DNA of 64,000 nt from Omphiscola glabra (GCA_964017045.1 OZ024807.1:21746053-21810052); one strand, 5' to 3'. Counted from the stretch's first letter, positions 11,130 to 24,169 are shown. Numbers and translations: made by a program. Notes: generated by a model from the letters alone, not told the origin.

Positions 11130-13340
11130 CACACACCACTCGTTAGTCATGCAAACTATTCAAAAACCGTAACATCACTCTTTGGTCGCACTCAACACTA
11201 GTTCACTCATAAACGCTCACAATATAGTGTTCTCTTGTGAATTCACGCTATACATCCACACTTACACATACGTCTTTTCGCTATCAAGTAGACTATCCCA
11301 GGTTCATTTACTAAGCTACAAAAATGACAATGGAGTGATCAAACCAGTCAATGACAAGATCAAGCTACGACAGGTCGCAAAGATCACAACGGTCCTTCTA
11401 CTCTACTTTAGTAAAGTACCACTTCAACCCAACCAAACCCTAAACTTTAGATTTCTTTCAAACTAAACATTTAAGTCATAAATATTATCAAAATGTCAAT
11501 AGTTCAACTATAGCTGATTGAGAAAAAGAATTGGTATAAAATAATTTCACACCCCTTCATCGTGTGATTTTAAAATAGTTAATTTTGACGTAAATATGGA
11601 GATTTGAGAAACATTTGAAAATAAAGATGGGGTGAAAGCACCATTACGGCAGATATAAACAGTTAGCAGACAATATTAAACAAAAAATGTTCAAGTATGA
11701 AAAGCATACATTACTTAAAGCTCTTTCTACAAAAAGGGCTTCTATGTTAATTCTATGAAGGCTGATTATGACCTGCCTTAAAAGGGATATAACAATGACG
11801 CTAAATAATTGTGTATAAAAATATAAATTGATAGAAATGCTTCTTTAACCTTAAGTAATGTTAAAAACATATAAGAATACTATTTTAAATGTGGCTTTTC
11901 AGTTACAGTTTTCTAATGTAATTAAACACACTATGCATTAAATCTTTATACAGAACCTTGCAGTACTTCAGTAAGAACATAGTTTTCGTAGATTTAAATA
12001 AATACTACAAGAACAGTCAGTCGGTGAAGGTTAAAAAAAAAAAAAAGAAAAGTTTTAAATCCCTCAGCGGTAGACAACTTGTAAATATGCTCGTTGCTTG
12101 TTTTATATTACTGGGTTATTTTCCTTGTTAGCAAAGAGTAAATAATTAAATTATTATCGCACATTGACATTGCTTTCTGTTAATGAACCAAATATTCCAC
12201 TAAAAAATTTTTTTTTTTTAACAAATCTAAATAATTAACATGAAAATACAGAAAGAGATACATTGTTCTTTTTTTTTACAAATTCTGAATATAAGACTAT
12301 TAGAAACTATGAACGAACGATAGAAGTGGACTTCAGCAAACCAAAATGTGGGATATTTGGTCAAATAACCATGTAACAATATTACGGTGCTTATGGTTTT
12401 GTAAATTCAGTTTGTCTTAATAAAAGCATTGCAACAAAATGGCATAACCACAGGTTTGAAAGTTTTCTATTCTTTACGAAAAAATTGTAAATGTAGTATA
12501 TTTAATTATCATTTGCGGTAAATATAGGAATTTTAAAGGCACAAACAGAGGATGTGCGAAACGGAACGCTTGTAACGGATAAAGTAATACAAAAGGACAA
12601 AGTAAACCAGTATCCAAAAAGGCCCGCACCTAGGAAAGTCTGGGCCCCAAGCAGCTGACAGAGTTTTGTCCCCTTTCGTGTTTCAAACATGTACCTACAT
12701 TTTAAAAACTCGCAAAAGGGCGAGCACCTCTCTAGCGCGGGTTCTTGTCATTTGCTATCGTTGCCCCCCTCCCCCCTCGCTCGTGTGCGGGACTGATCAA
12801 AGATTTTACTGCAAAAATTTCAGGAGAACGTCATCCTGTGATTGGCCTGATAACTCTGGGGAGACCAAATAATAAAGAAACTATAATCTAACATCACACG
12901 ACGACGGATTGATGCCATGAATGCAGACAAGACTACATTTTATTTATAATTAATGACTCAAGTTTTCTGTTATGCACGATACTGTTGCAATTTACATGTA
13001 TATCATCTTCTTATTTAATTTCTACAAAATTTTGTTTCCTAGCTACACATTTTTTTTTTTTTTAAATTTAAAAAGTAAAGAATTGTTAAGTTTACAAAAG
13101 ACTAACTCTCTAGCTGTTGTCTGGTTTAAAAAGAAAACTATTTCTTTAATACATTGTTTATACAGTTCGCTTGGTGCATTAAAAAACTTTAGTCTAAAAA
13201 TTTTTAAAAAATATAGAAAAAAAAACAAACAAATGCGAATGTTTGACGTAAACAAAGTTTAAAACAACAACAACAAAATCTTGGCACTGAAACGTATCGT
13301 TAACGTAGTTATTTTGTATTTGATCTATTTTTAGAAGCAG
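11130..13340. other. Non-coding interval, conserved between spacer copies
   Basis: Matches 48545-50785 closely along its length. It holds a GC-richer patch (12540-12870, matching 49980-50320) resembling transposon-derived sequence, and several A/T homopolymers. No gene recognised. Confidence 0.6.
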
Positions 13341-13639
13341 TAGAACAGTAAACCAAGGAAATGTTTTCGTAGTTCACATCTTTGCTCAAACACCAGAGAA
13401 CCGCACGCACAGTAACAATTTAACGCAGTTTTAAAATGGAGCAAAAAACTAATTATCTCGTGCATGTTAAATTTCCTGAACAATTTTGTACGTCGTTTTA
13501 CTGTTTTTTATTAAAATAATTTGTGCACACTTTTCTAAGTGGTTAACATAGGAAACAATAACGTAATGTACTGCAGTCGGCAACTCGTTATTTGTTCTTC
13601 TAGCGTTGACGTATTTTATTACACATTTTTAAATGTGTC

Positions 13640-16225
13640 ACGTCGTCCAATGTCTTGACGTATTAAAGGGCCAAGCGATCATCATGTCAGACGTCTTGCT
13701 GTTATAAAGGGCCAAGCGATCATCATGTCAGATGTCTTGCTGTTATAAAGGGCCAAGCGATCATCATGTCAGATGTCTTGCTGTTATAAAGGGCCAAGCG
13801 ATCATCATGTCAGATGTCTTGCTGTTATAAAGGGCCAAGCGATCATCATGTCAGATGTCTTGCTGTTATAAAGGGCCAAGCGATCATCATGTCAGATGTC
13901 TTGCTGTTATAAAGGGCCAAGCGATCATCATGTCAGATGTCTTGCTGTTATAAAGGGCCAAGCGATCATCATGTCAGATGTCTTGCTGTTATAAAGGGCC
14001 AAGCGATCATCATGTCAGATGTCTTGCTGTTATAAAGGGCCAAGCGATCATCATGTCAGATGTCTTGCAGTTATAAAGGGCCAATCGATCATCATGTCAG
14101 ATGTCTTGCTGTTATAAAGGGCCAAGCGATCATCATGTCAGATGTCTTGCTGTTATAAAGGGCCAAGCGATCATCATGTCAGATGTCTTGCTGTTATAAA
14201 GGGCCAAGCGATCATCATGTCAGATGTCTTGCTGTTATAAAGGGCCAAGCGATCATCATGTCAGATGTCTTGCTGTTATAAAGGGCCAAGCGATCATCAT
14301 GTCAGATGTCTTGCTGTTATAAAGGGCCAATCGATCATCATGTCAGATGTCTTGCTGTTATAAAGGGCCTAGCGATCATCATGTCAGATGTCTTGCTGTT
14401 ATAAAGGGCCAAGCGATCATCATGTCAGATGTCTTGCTGTTATAAAGGGCCAAGCGATCATCATGTCAGATGTCTTGCTGTTATAAAGGACCAAGCGATC
14501 ATCATGTCAGATGTCTTGCTGTTATAAAGGGCCAAGCGATCATCATGTCAGATGTCTTGCTGTTATAAAGGGCCAATCGATCATCATGTCAGATGTCTTG
14601 CTGTTATAAAGGGCCAAGCGATCATCATGTCATATGTCTTGCTGTTATAAAGGGCCAAGCGATCATCATGTCAGATGTCTTGCTGTTATAAAGGGCCAAG
14701 CGATCATCATGTCAGATGTCTTGCTGTTATAAAGGGCCAAGCGATCATCATGTCAGATGTCTTGCTGTTATAAAGGGCCAAGCGATCATCATGTCAGATG
14801 TCTTGCTGTTATAAAGGGCCAAGCGATCATCATGTCAGATGTCTTGCTGTTATAAAGGGCCAAGCGATCATCATGTCAGATGTCTTGCTGTTATAAAGGG
14901 CCAATCGATCATCATGTCAGATGTCTTGCTGTTATAAAGGGCCAAGCGATCATCATGTCAGATGTCTTGCTGTTATAAAGGGCCAAGCGATCATCATGTC
15001 AGATGTCTTGCTGTTATAAAGGGCCAAGCGATCATCATGTCAGATGTCTTGCTGTTATAAAGGGCCAAGCGATCATCATGTCAGATGTCTTGCTGTTATA
15101 AAGGGCCAAGCGATCATCATGTCAGATGTCTTGCTGTTATAAAGGGCCAAGCGATCATCATGTCAGATGTCTTGCTGTTATAAAGGGCCAAGCGATCATC
15201 ATGTCAGATGTCTTGCTGTTATAAAGGGCCAAGCGATCATCATGTCAGATGTCTTGCTGTTATAAAGGGCCAATCGATCATCATGTCAGATGTCGTGCTG
15301 TTATAAAGGGCCAAGCGATCATCATGTCAGATGTCTTGCTGTTATAAAGGGCCAAGCGATCATCATGTCAGATGTCTTGCTGTTATAAAGGGCCAAGCGA
15401 TCATCATGTCAGATGTCTTGCTGTTATAAAGGGCCAAGCGATCATCATGTCAGATGTCTTGCTGTTATAAAGGGCCAAGCGATCATCATGTCAGATGTCT
15501 TGCTGTTATAAAGGGCCAAGCGATCGCCACGTCAGATGTCTTGCTTCGATCGCTTCAAAGATTTCATACTGTTATAAAAAACCAAATGATCACCACTTCA
15601 CGTACATGATGTTATAAAAAGCTAAGCGATCACCACGTCCGATGCCTTGCTGTAATAATGACCAAGCAATCATCACGTCAGATGTCTTGCTGTTATAAAG
15701 GGCCAAGCGATCACCACGTCCAATGCCTTGCTGTAATAATGACCAAGCAATCATCACGTCAGATGTCTTGCTGTAATAATGACCAAGCAATCATCACGTC
15801 ATAAGTCATTCTGTTATAAAGAGCCAAGCGATTACCACGACATCGGTTGCGCTACTTTAAAGATCCAAATGTTCATTACGTCAGAAGTCCAGCGAGGATA
15901 AAGAGCCAAGTGATCACCACTTCAGATGTCATCATGTTTTAAAGAGACAAGCGATCACCACGAAAATATTACGTTGCTATAAAAAGCCAAGGGATCGCCT
16001 CGAAGATTTCAAGCTGTTATAAAGAGCCAAATGATCACCGCGTCATGTCCATGATGTTAAGAAAGAGCCAAGCGATCACCATGTCAGAGATCATGCTGTT
16101 TTAAAGAGCCACGTGATCACCAGGTCGGACGTCATACGATTATAAAGAGCCCTGCGATCACCACGTTAGATATCTTGCAATTATAAAGAGCCCAGTGATC
16201 ACCACGTCAGACGTCTTGCTGTTAA
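13640..16225. repeat. 41-bp minisatellite, large array
   Basis: From about 13665 to 15535 roughly 45 nearly identical tandem copies of a 41-bp unit (contains AAAGGGCCAAGCGATCATCA and GTCAGATGTCTTGCTG). About 17 further degenerate copies run to 16225. Sparse single-base variants such as CCAATCGATC recur at intervals and suggest block-wise amplification. Each unit contains TTATAAAG. A short version (about 7.5 copies) is at 54369-54676 in the other spacer. Confidence 0.97.
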
Positions 16226-16234
16226 GAGTTAGTC

Positions 16235-17000
16235 TCTATTTTGAGACACACACACACCATGAGCTAAACCAAATCGTTTTTTGTGTTTGTTTTTTTTTTA
16301 ATGGCTAAGGATGACTTCGTGCAACGCAATTACTGGGCATGAACCATAGACGAAATCTATTTTACGAACCGCGAAATGACTTGCGTAGTTGCGTAGGGGA
16401 CAATGGTCCAATGTATTGTGCTTTTATGCTGTTTATTTTAATGCAGCAATTTGAACTTAAAATTAAATGCATTGTTGGGAAGTATTGTTGGGAAACACAT
16501 TTGAAAAAAAAATAAATATATTTGTGTATTGATTGAAATGTTGTTCCTAACTGGTGCACCATCTGCTTGCAGCCATGGGACAAATGATGAGAAGTTTACA
16601 AACAAAATGTTTACTTGTTTCAAAGATTATAGACCACATGATTAGATTGTGCACGGGATGTCTCGTCATAAACACAAAGTCAAAGGGTTGCAGTACTTGC
16701 TGAATAAGACGTTAAAAACTGCGTACGACATCAGTGCGCTTTTAGTTCGTTAAAAACACGTTCACCTTAACATTGCGGAGAAAAACAAATGTAAAGCTTT
16801 TTTATTTCACAATATAGGTCGAATATTATATGAAATTCATTGAAAATTAGCACATTGTTTTTGTTTTTGTTTCTCTGTTCTTTCCTGCTGTCAACAAATA
16901 ACACCAGTCGCCAGTCTTTCAAAATTATATCAGTTGTGGTTACCAGGTGCTATCGCCCTATTTTTTTCTCCTTTCCTCCAATCATGTGTTACGAATAGAG
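16235..17000. other. Non-coding interval unique to spacer copy A
   Basis: AT-rich, with a short CA run at about 16245. Not found in the other spacer, where 54680-55245 takes its place. No supported gene. Confidence 0.5.
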
Positions 17001-17690
17001 AATTGAAGATCACTATCTCTAGTGTTGTAAAGTACACCATTACAAGTACGTTTAAGATCACTATCGCTAGTTTTGTAAAGTACACCACTACAAGTACGTT
17101 TAAGATCACTATCGCTAGTGTTGTAAAGTACACCCCTACAAGCACGTTTAAGATCACTATCGCGAGTGATGTAAAGTACACCAAAAACAAGTACGTTTAA
17201 GATCACTATCCCTAGTGTTGTAAAGTACACCATTACAAGTACGTTCAAGATCACTATCGCTAGTGTTGTAAATAACACCATTACAAGTACGTTTAAGATC
17301 ACTATCCCTAGTGTTGTAAATAACACCATTACAATTACGTTTAAGAACACTATCCCTAGTGTTGTAAAGTACACCATTACAAGTACGTTCAAGATCAATA
17401 TCGCTAGTTTTGTAAATAACACCATGACAAGTAAGTTTAAAATCACTATCGCTAGTGTTGTAAAGTACATCATGACAAGTAAGTTCAAGATTAATATCCC
17501 TAGTGTTGTAAAGAACACCATTACAAGTACAATCAAGATCAATATCCCTAGTCTTGTAAAGTACACCATCACAAGTACTCTTAAGATCACTATTCATAAT
17601 GTTGTAAGGTAAACCATTACAAATACGTTTAAGATTTCTTTCCCTGGTGTTGTAAAGTACACCATTACAATTACATTCAAGATCATATCA
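17000..17690. repeat. 48-bp minisatellite
   Basis: About 14 copies of a 48-bp unit (contains AGATCACTATCGCTAGTGTT and GTAAAGTACACCATTACAAG). Because 48 is a multiple of three, long open frames run through it on both strands (for example 16982-17590 minus). These have 16-residue periodicity and no start, signal or codon-bias support, so I treat them as repeat artefacts. Absent from the other spacer copy. Confidence 0.93.
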
Positions 17691-17929
17691 AGCGCCCTCT
17701 TAACCAACAAACAAAAAAAATAAAGATTTTGATTTAAAATCCATAGTTGCTTGACGCTCAGGGTTGTGGGCCCTGAAAAACATCTCAACCTTAGTTAAAT
17801 ACTGCACTGCACAACATGAGTGCAGGACGAGAAGAGCAGCCAATGTAGTTTGGTCTAAGGGTTTGTTAGTTAATATAAAAACCAGGCCAAGTGTGCTTGT
17901 ACCGGTATCGAGATGTTTCAATAATGATG

Positions 17930-18320
17930 GTATCAAGATGTGACTTTCATGCTTATATCAAGATGTGTCTTTTATGCTTATATCAATATGTGCTTTTCAT
18001 GCTTATATCAATATGTGTCATTTATGCTTAGATCAAGGTTTGCCTTTCATGTTTAGATCAAGGTTTGACTTCCATGCTTATATCAAGATGTACCTTTCAT
18101 GCTTAGATCAAGATGTGCCTTTCATGCTTATATCAATATGTACTTTTCATGCTTAGATCAAGATGTGCCTTTCATGCTTATATCAAGATGTACCTTTCAT
18201 GCTTAGATCAAGATGTGCCTTTTATGCTTATATCAAGATGTGCTTTTCATGCTTATATCAAGATGTACTTTCATGCTTATATCAACACGTGACTTTCATA
18301 CGTATATCAAGATGGGTAAC
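17930..18320. repeat. 25-bp minisatellite
   Basis: About 15 copies of CATGCTTATATCAAGATGTG plus five bases, with variants TTATATCA/TTAGATCA. The paralogous array is 55470-55980 (about 20 copies). Confidence 0.92.
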
Positions 18321-18845
18321 TGTGAGGCTTTTGTAGTGTTACTGGGTAAAAATTGAATTAAGGTTAAACCCATGAAATTTACTTCAAGAAGTTTTACTTC
18401 TCCGTGAAGTTGTTTAAATTAGATTAAGAACAATGCGTAATATTTCGTGGCTCCCATGTGAGTAAGCCGCTGCACTTTAGGGCAGGCCTGTATAGCATAC
18501 GGCTAGCGGACCAAATGCGACCGGCAAGCACCTACTTTGTTGTCCGCTAAATAACACAATATTTTTTTCAAATTATTTCTTCATGTCTTCCCCCCTGTCC
18601 CGACCCGAACAAGTTTTTCATAAAGAATTACGGCCTGTCTTACATTTTGAGTTGTGCAGGTCTGCTTTAGGGCAACGGGTTTTACGCACTTGGGAACAAT
18701 GAAAATGGGGAAATGCTATATGCTATTATAATTAGACAAATACATCCAGTTTAATAAACAATTTTTAATGGACAACTTTTTATCTATAACATCGTCCTAT
18801 TACAATTTAATAAGCAAATGTTTGTTAAAAGTGTTATTGCCGTGT
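18320..18845. other. Non-coding interval between arrays
   Basis: The left part (18320-18460) matches 55985-56140. The remainder is unique. No gene seen. Confidence 0.5.
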
Positions 18846-18849
18846 GAAC

Positions 18850-19555
18850 ATCAAGCGTCAGAGTATCAGATATATAGAGGCATAAGAAGCGTTGAGAGTA
18901 TCATATATACATAGAGAGGCGTAAGAAGCTTTGAGAGTATCAGATATAAAAAAAAGTGTAAGAAGCGTTGAGAGTATCAGATGTATAGAGGCGTAAGAAG
19001 CGTTGAGAGTATCAGATATATAGAAGGGTAGGAAGCGTTGAGAGTCTCATATATATGAGGCTTAGGAAGCGTTGAGAGTATCAGATATATAGAGGCGTAA
19101 GAAGATTTGAGAGTATCAGATATATAGAGGCGTAAGAAGATTTGAGAGTATCAGATATATAGAGTATTAAGAAGCGTTGAGAGTATCAGATATATAGAAT
19201 GGTAGGAAGCGTTGAGACTATAAGATATAAAAAAAGTGTAAGAAGCGTTGAGAGTATCAGATGTATAGAGGCGTAAGAAGCGTTGAGAGTATCAGATATA
19301 TAGAGGCGTAAGAAGCGTTGAGAGTATCAGATATATAGAGATGTAAGAAGATTTAAGAGTATCAAATATATAGAGGCTTAGGAATCGTTGAGAGCATCAG
19401 ATATATAGAGGCGTAGGAAGCGTTGAGAGTATCAGATATGAGGTGTAGGAGGCGTGAAAGTATCAAATATATAGAGGCGTAGGAAGCGCTGAGAGTATTA
19501 GGCATATAGAGGCGTAGGAAGCGTTAAGAGTATCAGATATATAGAGGCGTGGAAA
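18850..19555. repeat. 35-bp minisatellite
   Basis: About 20 copies of a 35-bp unit (GCGTTGAGAGTATCAGATAT then ATAGAGGCGTAAGAA). The paralogous site 56180-56250 has only two copies. Confidence 0.92.
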
Positions 19556-20140
19556 GGAGGCTAGGAATGGATCGGCATCCCTCTGTGGCACATTTTAATT
19601 TATTTTTATTAAGTGGGTGTCTTTACGTAATATGGACGGGGCGTCAAAATCGTGGCTCGCACTAGGCGGTACAAATCCTTGCCATCCCCATTTCAGACGG
19701 TTACAGAGTCAGAAAGACATTTACATATGTTGAAAAGCTGTACAAGTTTCATATGTCCATAGATGTAAGAAATGTGAAGCTTTCTTTCAACGGTAAGTAG
19801 TAGCTAGATTATGATACATAGAGTATTTCATGATATTGAACATAACCAAATATATAGGAAAAAATTACATTGTAGTGAAGTTTGTATTTTTATCATCTTT
19901 ACTCTAATAGTCCACATCGCAGTTAAAATTGACAAATTGCCGATTAAACAAAGGGGCTGACCAGCGTCCCAGACCAAACCTGTACTATTATATAATTACT
20001 CTGTGCGCTCTAAGTAGCTGACTCTTGATTGAAGCATGCTATGTGTTTAATAAGCGGGTGTCTTACTTTACATTAACCCGTATATATACCGGGGATATTA
20101 TGCTAGTAAATTGAGACATTTAGAGAAAAGATGCATGATT
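19556..20140. other. Non-coding interval conserved between spacer copies
   Basis: Matches 56250-56860 closely (for example around 19560-19800 and 19920-20060). No supported gene. Confidence 0.6.
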
Positions 20141-20149
20141 ACCTATCCG

Positions 20150-20960
20150 TGGCACTAACATAGTACGAGTATGACCATCCAGTCCGTTAGTACCACATAC
20201 CAGTATGACCATCCAGTACGTTAGTACCACATATGTTCCTCCATTAGCTTAATAACAGATAGGGACTTCTATTAGTTAAGTACCAGTTAGGGCCCTACAT
20301 GATCTTATTATTAGATAGGTCCATTCATTAGCTTAGTACTAGATAGGGTCTTCCATTAGCTGAGAACCATATAGGGCCCTATATAAGCATAGTGCCAGAT
20401 ATGTCCCTCTATTAGCTTAGTACTAGATAGGGCACTCTATTAGCTTAGTACTAAATAGGGACCTCCATTAGCTTAGTACCAGATACTGTCATCTATTAGC
20501 TTAGTACTAGATAGGGCCCTAGAATAGCTTAGTACTAGATAGGGCCCTCTTTTAGCTTAGTAATATATAAGACCCTCCATTATGTTTGTAAAAGATAGGT
20601 ATTGTCATTAGCTTAGTATCTTTTAGGTCCCTCCATTAGCTTAGTACCGTACAAGATAGGGCTCTATTTTAGCTAAGTACCAGATAGGTCTATCCATTAC
20701 CTGAGTAAAAAGATATATCCATCCGTTACCTTAGAACCAGATATGACGCTCCATTAGCGTAGTACCAAAAAAGATTCATCCAGTACTTTAGTACCAGCTA
20801 GGTCCCTCAGATAGCTTAGTACCAATTAGGTCCATCCATTATCTTAGTACCAGATAAGTCCCACCATGAACTTAGTACCAGATGGTTCCTTCCATTACCT
20901 TAGTAAAATATAGGACCCTCCATCAGCTTTATACACTAGGGCCCTCCATTAGAACCAAAT
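20150..20960. repeat. 29-bp minisatellite (28-30 bp units)
   Basis: About 28 imperfect copies of a unit near TTAGCTTAGTACCAGATAGG plus GCCCTCCA. The paralogous array at 56865-57010 has about five copies. Confidence 0.9.
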
Positions 20961-22240
20961 GGGTATAGTAACGCTATGCATTTTAAAACCATGCATATTT
21001 ATCGTTAAGTACATGTGACACAAAGTAAATGTAATGTTACATCATGTATAAATGGTCAGATGTATGACCAACAGAAGAAAGCCTCGTAAATATCCGTTGT
21101 TTTATTTTCAAATGTAGAGCAATTTTTCAATTGAATTTGTTTCCGGACAGCACTGATTTGCATTAGAATTGTATCATTTCGAGTGAGCACTCGTTCACAT
21201 TTGCAGTTAAGGGCGAGGTGAACCCTTTGCAACCTTGGGGGAAACGTAAACAGGTAGACGAGGGCAAACTAGACGTGATGGTAGAGCACTGTTAGAACTC
21301 AAAACAGAGTGGTCACAGGGGGAGCGGTCTGAACCTTATGGCACTTTATTCTTTATATGAAGTTGCAGCGTTTTCTGTAAAGTGCAGTGAATATTCTTTC
21401 TTTTTTCCCCTCGAAGGAAGTGGGTTTAATCCATGGTCTCTGGTGGCACTGAACCTGTCTAAGTTATTCATAAACTGTCAAGTATCCGTTAATTTATTTT
21501 AACATATAAATTATATTTCATATATAATTCATACGTAAAATAAAATGTCATGTAAGTTGAAAATTAATTATATTTATTTGTTAATAGGTTTCAATGTTGT
21601 TGTTTTTTTTTTAATTCGGTCATTAATTGATGTAATCGGTAGACCAATTACTTACTTACAAAAATAAAAAAAATAAAAACTACTGCAAATCAAATGGCTT
21701 GTATTGATTACATTCCCCTATGAATTTTGCCATGACCAAACTTCAAGAAAGAAGCACAATACATCATTCTCTCTTCATTAAAACAAACAAAGATTTTCGA
21801 ATGTTCTATACATTTGTACTTTTAATTAGTGAAGTAAGAACCTTTGAGAGATAATTAATAAAGCCACGTATTTAAATGTGAACATGTCTGGGTCGTTTTT
21901 GATATTGATGATTTTTGTCTTGTAATAGTGCACACATTTTCCTTACTTTTAGATATACATTATCTGTTTCTATTGAACATTTTGTAGGAAAAGCTTTATT
22001 GCTTTAATAATTATGACATTTCTTTGTAAAATATAATTTTTCGACACTTGTACATATCCTCGCCATGTGCTCAGAAATTGAAAGTTTATCAACTATAATA
22101 AAATTAATTTCAAAAATCACAATTCATGTGTTTTGTTTTGTTAAACATTGTATTGTTAATGTCTTCTAAAAAATTAAGCACTCTAATTTAAAAAGCCAAA
22201 AAAGATACAAACAAAAAAAGTACAAACAGGGTCATAATGT
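20960..22240. other. Non-coding interval; right edge of spacer block
   Basis: 20960-21840 is collinear with 57010-57892. Similarity stops abruptly near 21840. 21840-22240 is AT-rich unique sequence. No gene seen. Confidence 0.6.
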
Positions 22241-22970
22241 TATCTTTTTCTGAAGCTTTCCTTATTTTGAGATTCTTGATATCCAGGTCTATTGCTCCGT
22301 ATTTGGGCACTGTGTTCTATTTGTAAATCTTCATAAGCTGGTTGTGTATCTGGTGTTTCTGTGGGTGGAGTTCTGTTTAGTTACTCCTTAAAAATGTCAT
22401 ACTTTTTTTTTTTCCATGTTCTGTCCATTCTGTTATTAGTCTACCTTTATTGTATATAACCGGTGTCTCTTGACACTTGAGAATTTCTGAGAGCTTTATT
22501 GGTATGTCATAGAGCTCTTTCATGATTACATTGCTGGCTGAGTTGTGTGCTGTTGATGCTTGACTATCTATCAATCTTTTATCCTTTTAGATACTGTTAT
22601 TTTTCTTCCGATTTTAGGCTTTATATTTCTCTTGTTCTTTTGTTTTTTCTACCTTTGTGTGGCTGTTATTAAGTACTCCTTACATTTCTTTCCCCTCGTT
22701 TTTTGTTTTAGCAACGTGTTGACTGAGAGCAAATCTTTTTGATTTTTGCTTCGCCGGTTCTAGTACATCCTTTCACGTGATTGTTACAGACATCTTTATG
22801 TTTCGCCATTTTTGTTCTATCTGGTCATAATCTTTTTGGCTCTGCTGTGCCTGGAACTTATTTCTTAAGGTAGCACTGAATTCCTGTCGTTTCTGCTCTA
22901 GTGTCAAAAGTGCTATCTTGATTTAAATGTTTAGCATCTTGATTTCTCCAGTTTTTCTTCAGTTTTAAAA
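22240..22970 (-). mobile_element. RTE-like LINE relic (endonuclease-RT linker)
   Basis: Minus-strand translation in shifting frames reads as the region between endonuclease and reverse transcriptase of an RTE-type element: a FSATLRNKFQAQ...QIEQKWRNIK segment (about 22950-22790), then RLITEWTEH (about 22440), then an LNRTPPTETPDTQP-like stretch (about 22385-22335). Several stops and frameshifts are present. This is a dead fragment. Only the family assignment is tentative. Confidence 0.6.
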
Positions 22971-23039
22971 TAGTTTTACAAAATATTTTGTTTTTCGTTT
23001 AGTGCAATATACTATGAGCTTAAATTAATGAAAGTACAA

Positions 23040-23850
23040 TTAGCAATATTGAGGGTCGGGAATAAGATAAAGGAGGTGTGAGTTCGGATGAGGGTGGATA
23101 AATGAAATGGAAATTGGGTGGTAGATGAAAGTGGGATAGATGGTATAAAGCTTGGGTGGTGGATAGAGGGGGTATATGGTATGTAAGCTTTGTGGTGGAT
23201 TGAGTGGGGATAGATGGTATAAAGACTGATTTGTGGTTAAAGTGGGTATATGGTATTTAGGCGTGGTGGTGGATGGATTGGGGATAGATGGTATGAAGAC
23301 TAGGTTGCTGACTTGAAGGGTATAAATGGTATGAAGTCTAGGTAGCTGAATTGAAGGGTATAGATGGTAAGAAGGCTATGTTGCAGAATGGAGGGGTACA
23401 GATGGTATAAAGGCTAAGGGGTGGTTAAAGGGGGTATATGGTATTTAGGCGTGGTGGTGGATGGAGTGGGGATAGATGGTATGAAGTCTAGGTTGATACA
23501 TTGAAGGGTATAGATGGTCTAAGGCTAGGTTTCAGAATTGAGGGGTACAGATGGTATGAAGGCTAGGTTGCTGAAATGAGGTGAAAAGATTATATGAAGG
23601 TTAGGTTGCTGAATTGAGGGGTATAGATGATATGAAAGCTAAGTTGCAGAATTGAGGGTTATAGATGGTATGAAGTCTAGGTTGCTGAATTGAAGGGTAT
23701 AGATGATATGAAAGTTAGGTTGCAGAATTGAGGGGTATAGATGGTATGAAGGCTAGGTTGCTGAATTGAGGGGTATAGATGGTATGAAGGCTAGGTTGCA
23801 GAATTGAGGGTTATAGATGGTATGAAGATAAGAAGGTGGGAGTTTGATGA
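23040..23850. repeat. 38-bp minisatellite
   Basis: About 20 imperfect copies of a 38-bp unit (TAGATGGTATGAAGGCTAGG then TTGCTGAATTGAGGGGTA), more diverged on the left. It sits against the inverted block and has no counterpart in the paralogous region. Confidence 0.9.
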
Positions 23851-23879
23851 CATGCTAATGGGGGAAACGCGCGGTTCGC

Positions 23880-23950
23880 ATTAACATTAAACTTTGCTTC
23901 ATGTAGCGGGCCGCAAAATGGCCCGCGGGTCGCGAGTTTTACGACCCCTG
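23880..23950 (-). mobile_element. hAT-like terminal sequence
   Basis: The plus strand ends ...GGTCGCGAGTTTTACGACCCCTG at 23950, with GGGCCGC/GCGGCCC stem-forming sequence inside, a familiar hAT-type end. The paralogous end begins at 59788 in opposite orientation. The other terminus was not located. Confidence 0.5.
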
Positions 23951-24169
23951 AACTAATGAGTCCGTCTTAAGAAAATCTAATTTAAAGTAACCTAGACCTA
24001 GTCTAGGCCTAAAACATATTAGTCTTAGGGCCTTTAGCCTATTAATTATTTATTTAAATTATTAACTTAGTCATAGCCTAAAATGTAGTCTTAATTTTAG
24101 TAATTAGATTTTTACCAATTTATTAACGCATATCACGTACATAAAGACATTTTGAGCACATGTTAATAT

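Larger units (their letters stand above)
7330..13340. repeat. Spacer block A1, paralogous to 44384-50785
   Basis: Collinear, same-orientation similarity, estimated by eye at about 85-95% where gap-free, links this block with 44384-50785. Examples: 8060-8810 with 45090-45860, 10395-11100 with 45930-46860, and 11130-13320 with 48545-50770. Block A has an extra 1.3 kb at 8820-10150. The other block has a solo LTR and a MITE. No intact gene in either. Confidence 0.88.
13340..21840. repeat. Spacer block A2, paralogous to 54105-57892
   Basis: Order of landmarks is the same in both: AGTAAACCAAG segment (13345 and 54135), 41-bp array, the TATCAAGCGC segment (17687 and 55250), 25-bp array, 35-bp array, 29-bp array, and the segment ending near 21840/57892. 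Total length differs (8.5 kb against 3.8 kb), mostly through array copy number. Confidence 0.85.

Noticed and set aside
12666..12872. Open frame in the GC-richer patch shared with 50136-50321
   Set aside because: The paralogous frames differ by indels and encode different peptides, so coding is unlikely.
13640..15540. CRISPR-like regular repeat array
   Set aside because: Units are head-to-tail with no unique spacers, in eukaryotic DNA; it is a minisatellite.
15590..15790. 66-aa minus-strand frame
   Set aside because: Lies in the degenerate end of the 41-bp array; internal 41-bp repetition explains it.
16982..17597. 202-aa and 146-aa minus-strand open frames as membrane-like repetitive proteins
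   Set aside because: They arise from a 48-bp repeat in two frames at once; no independent coding evidence.
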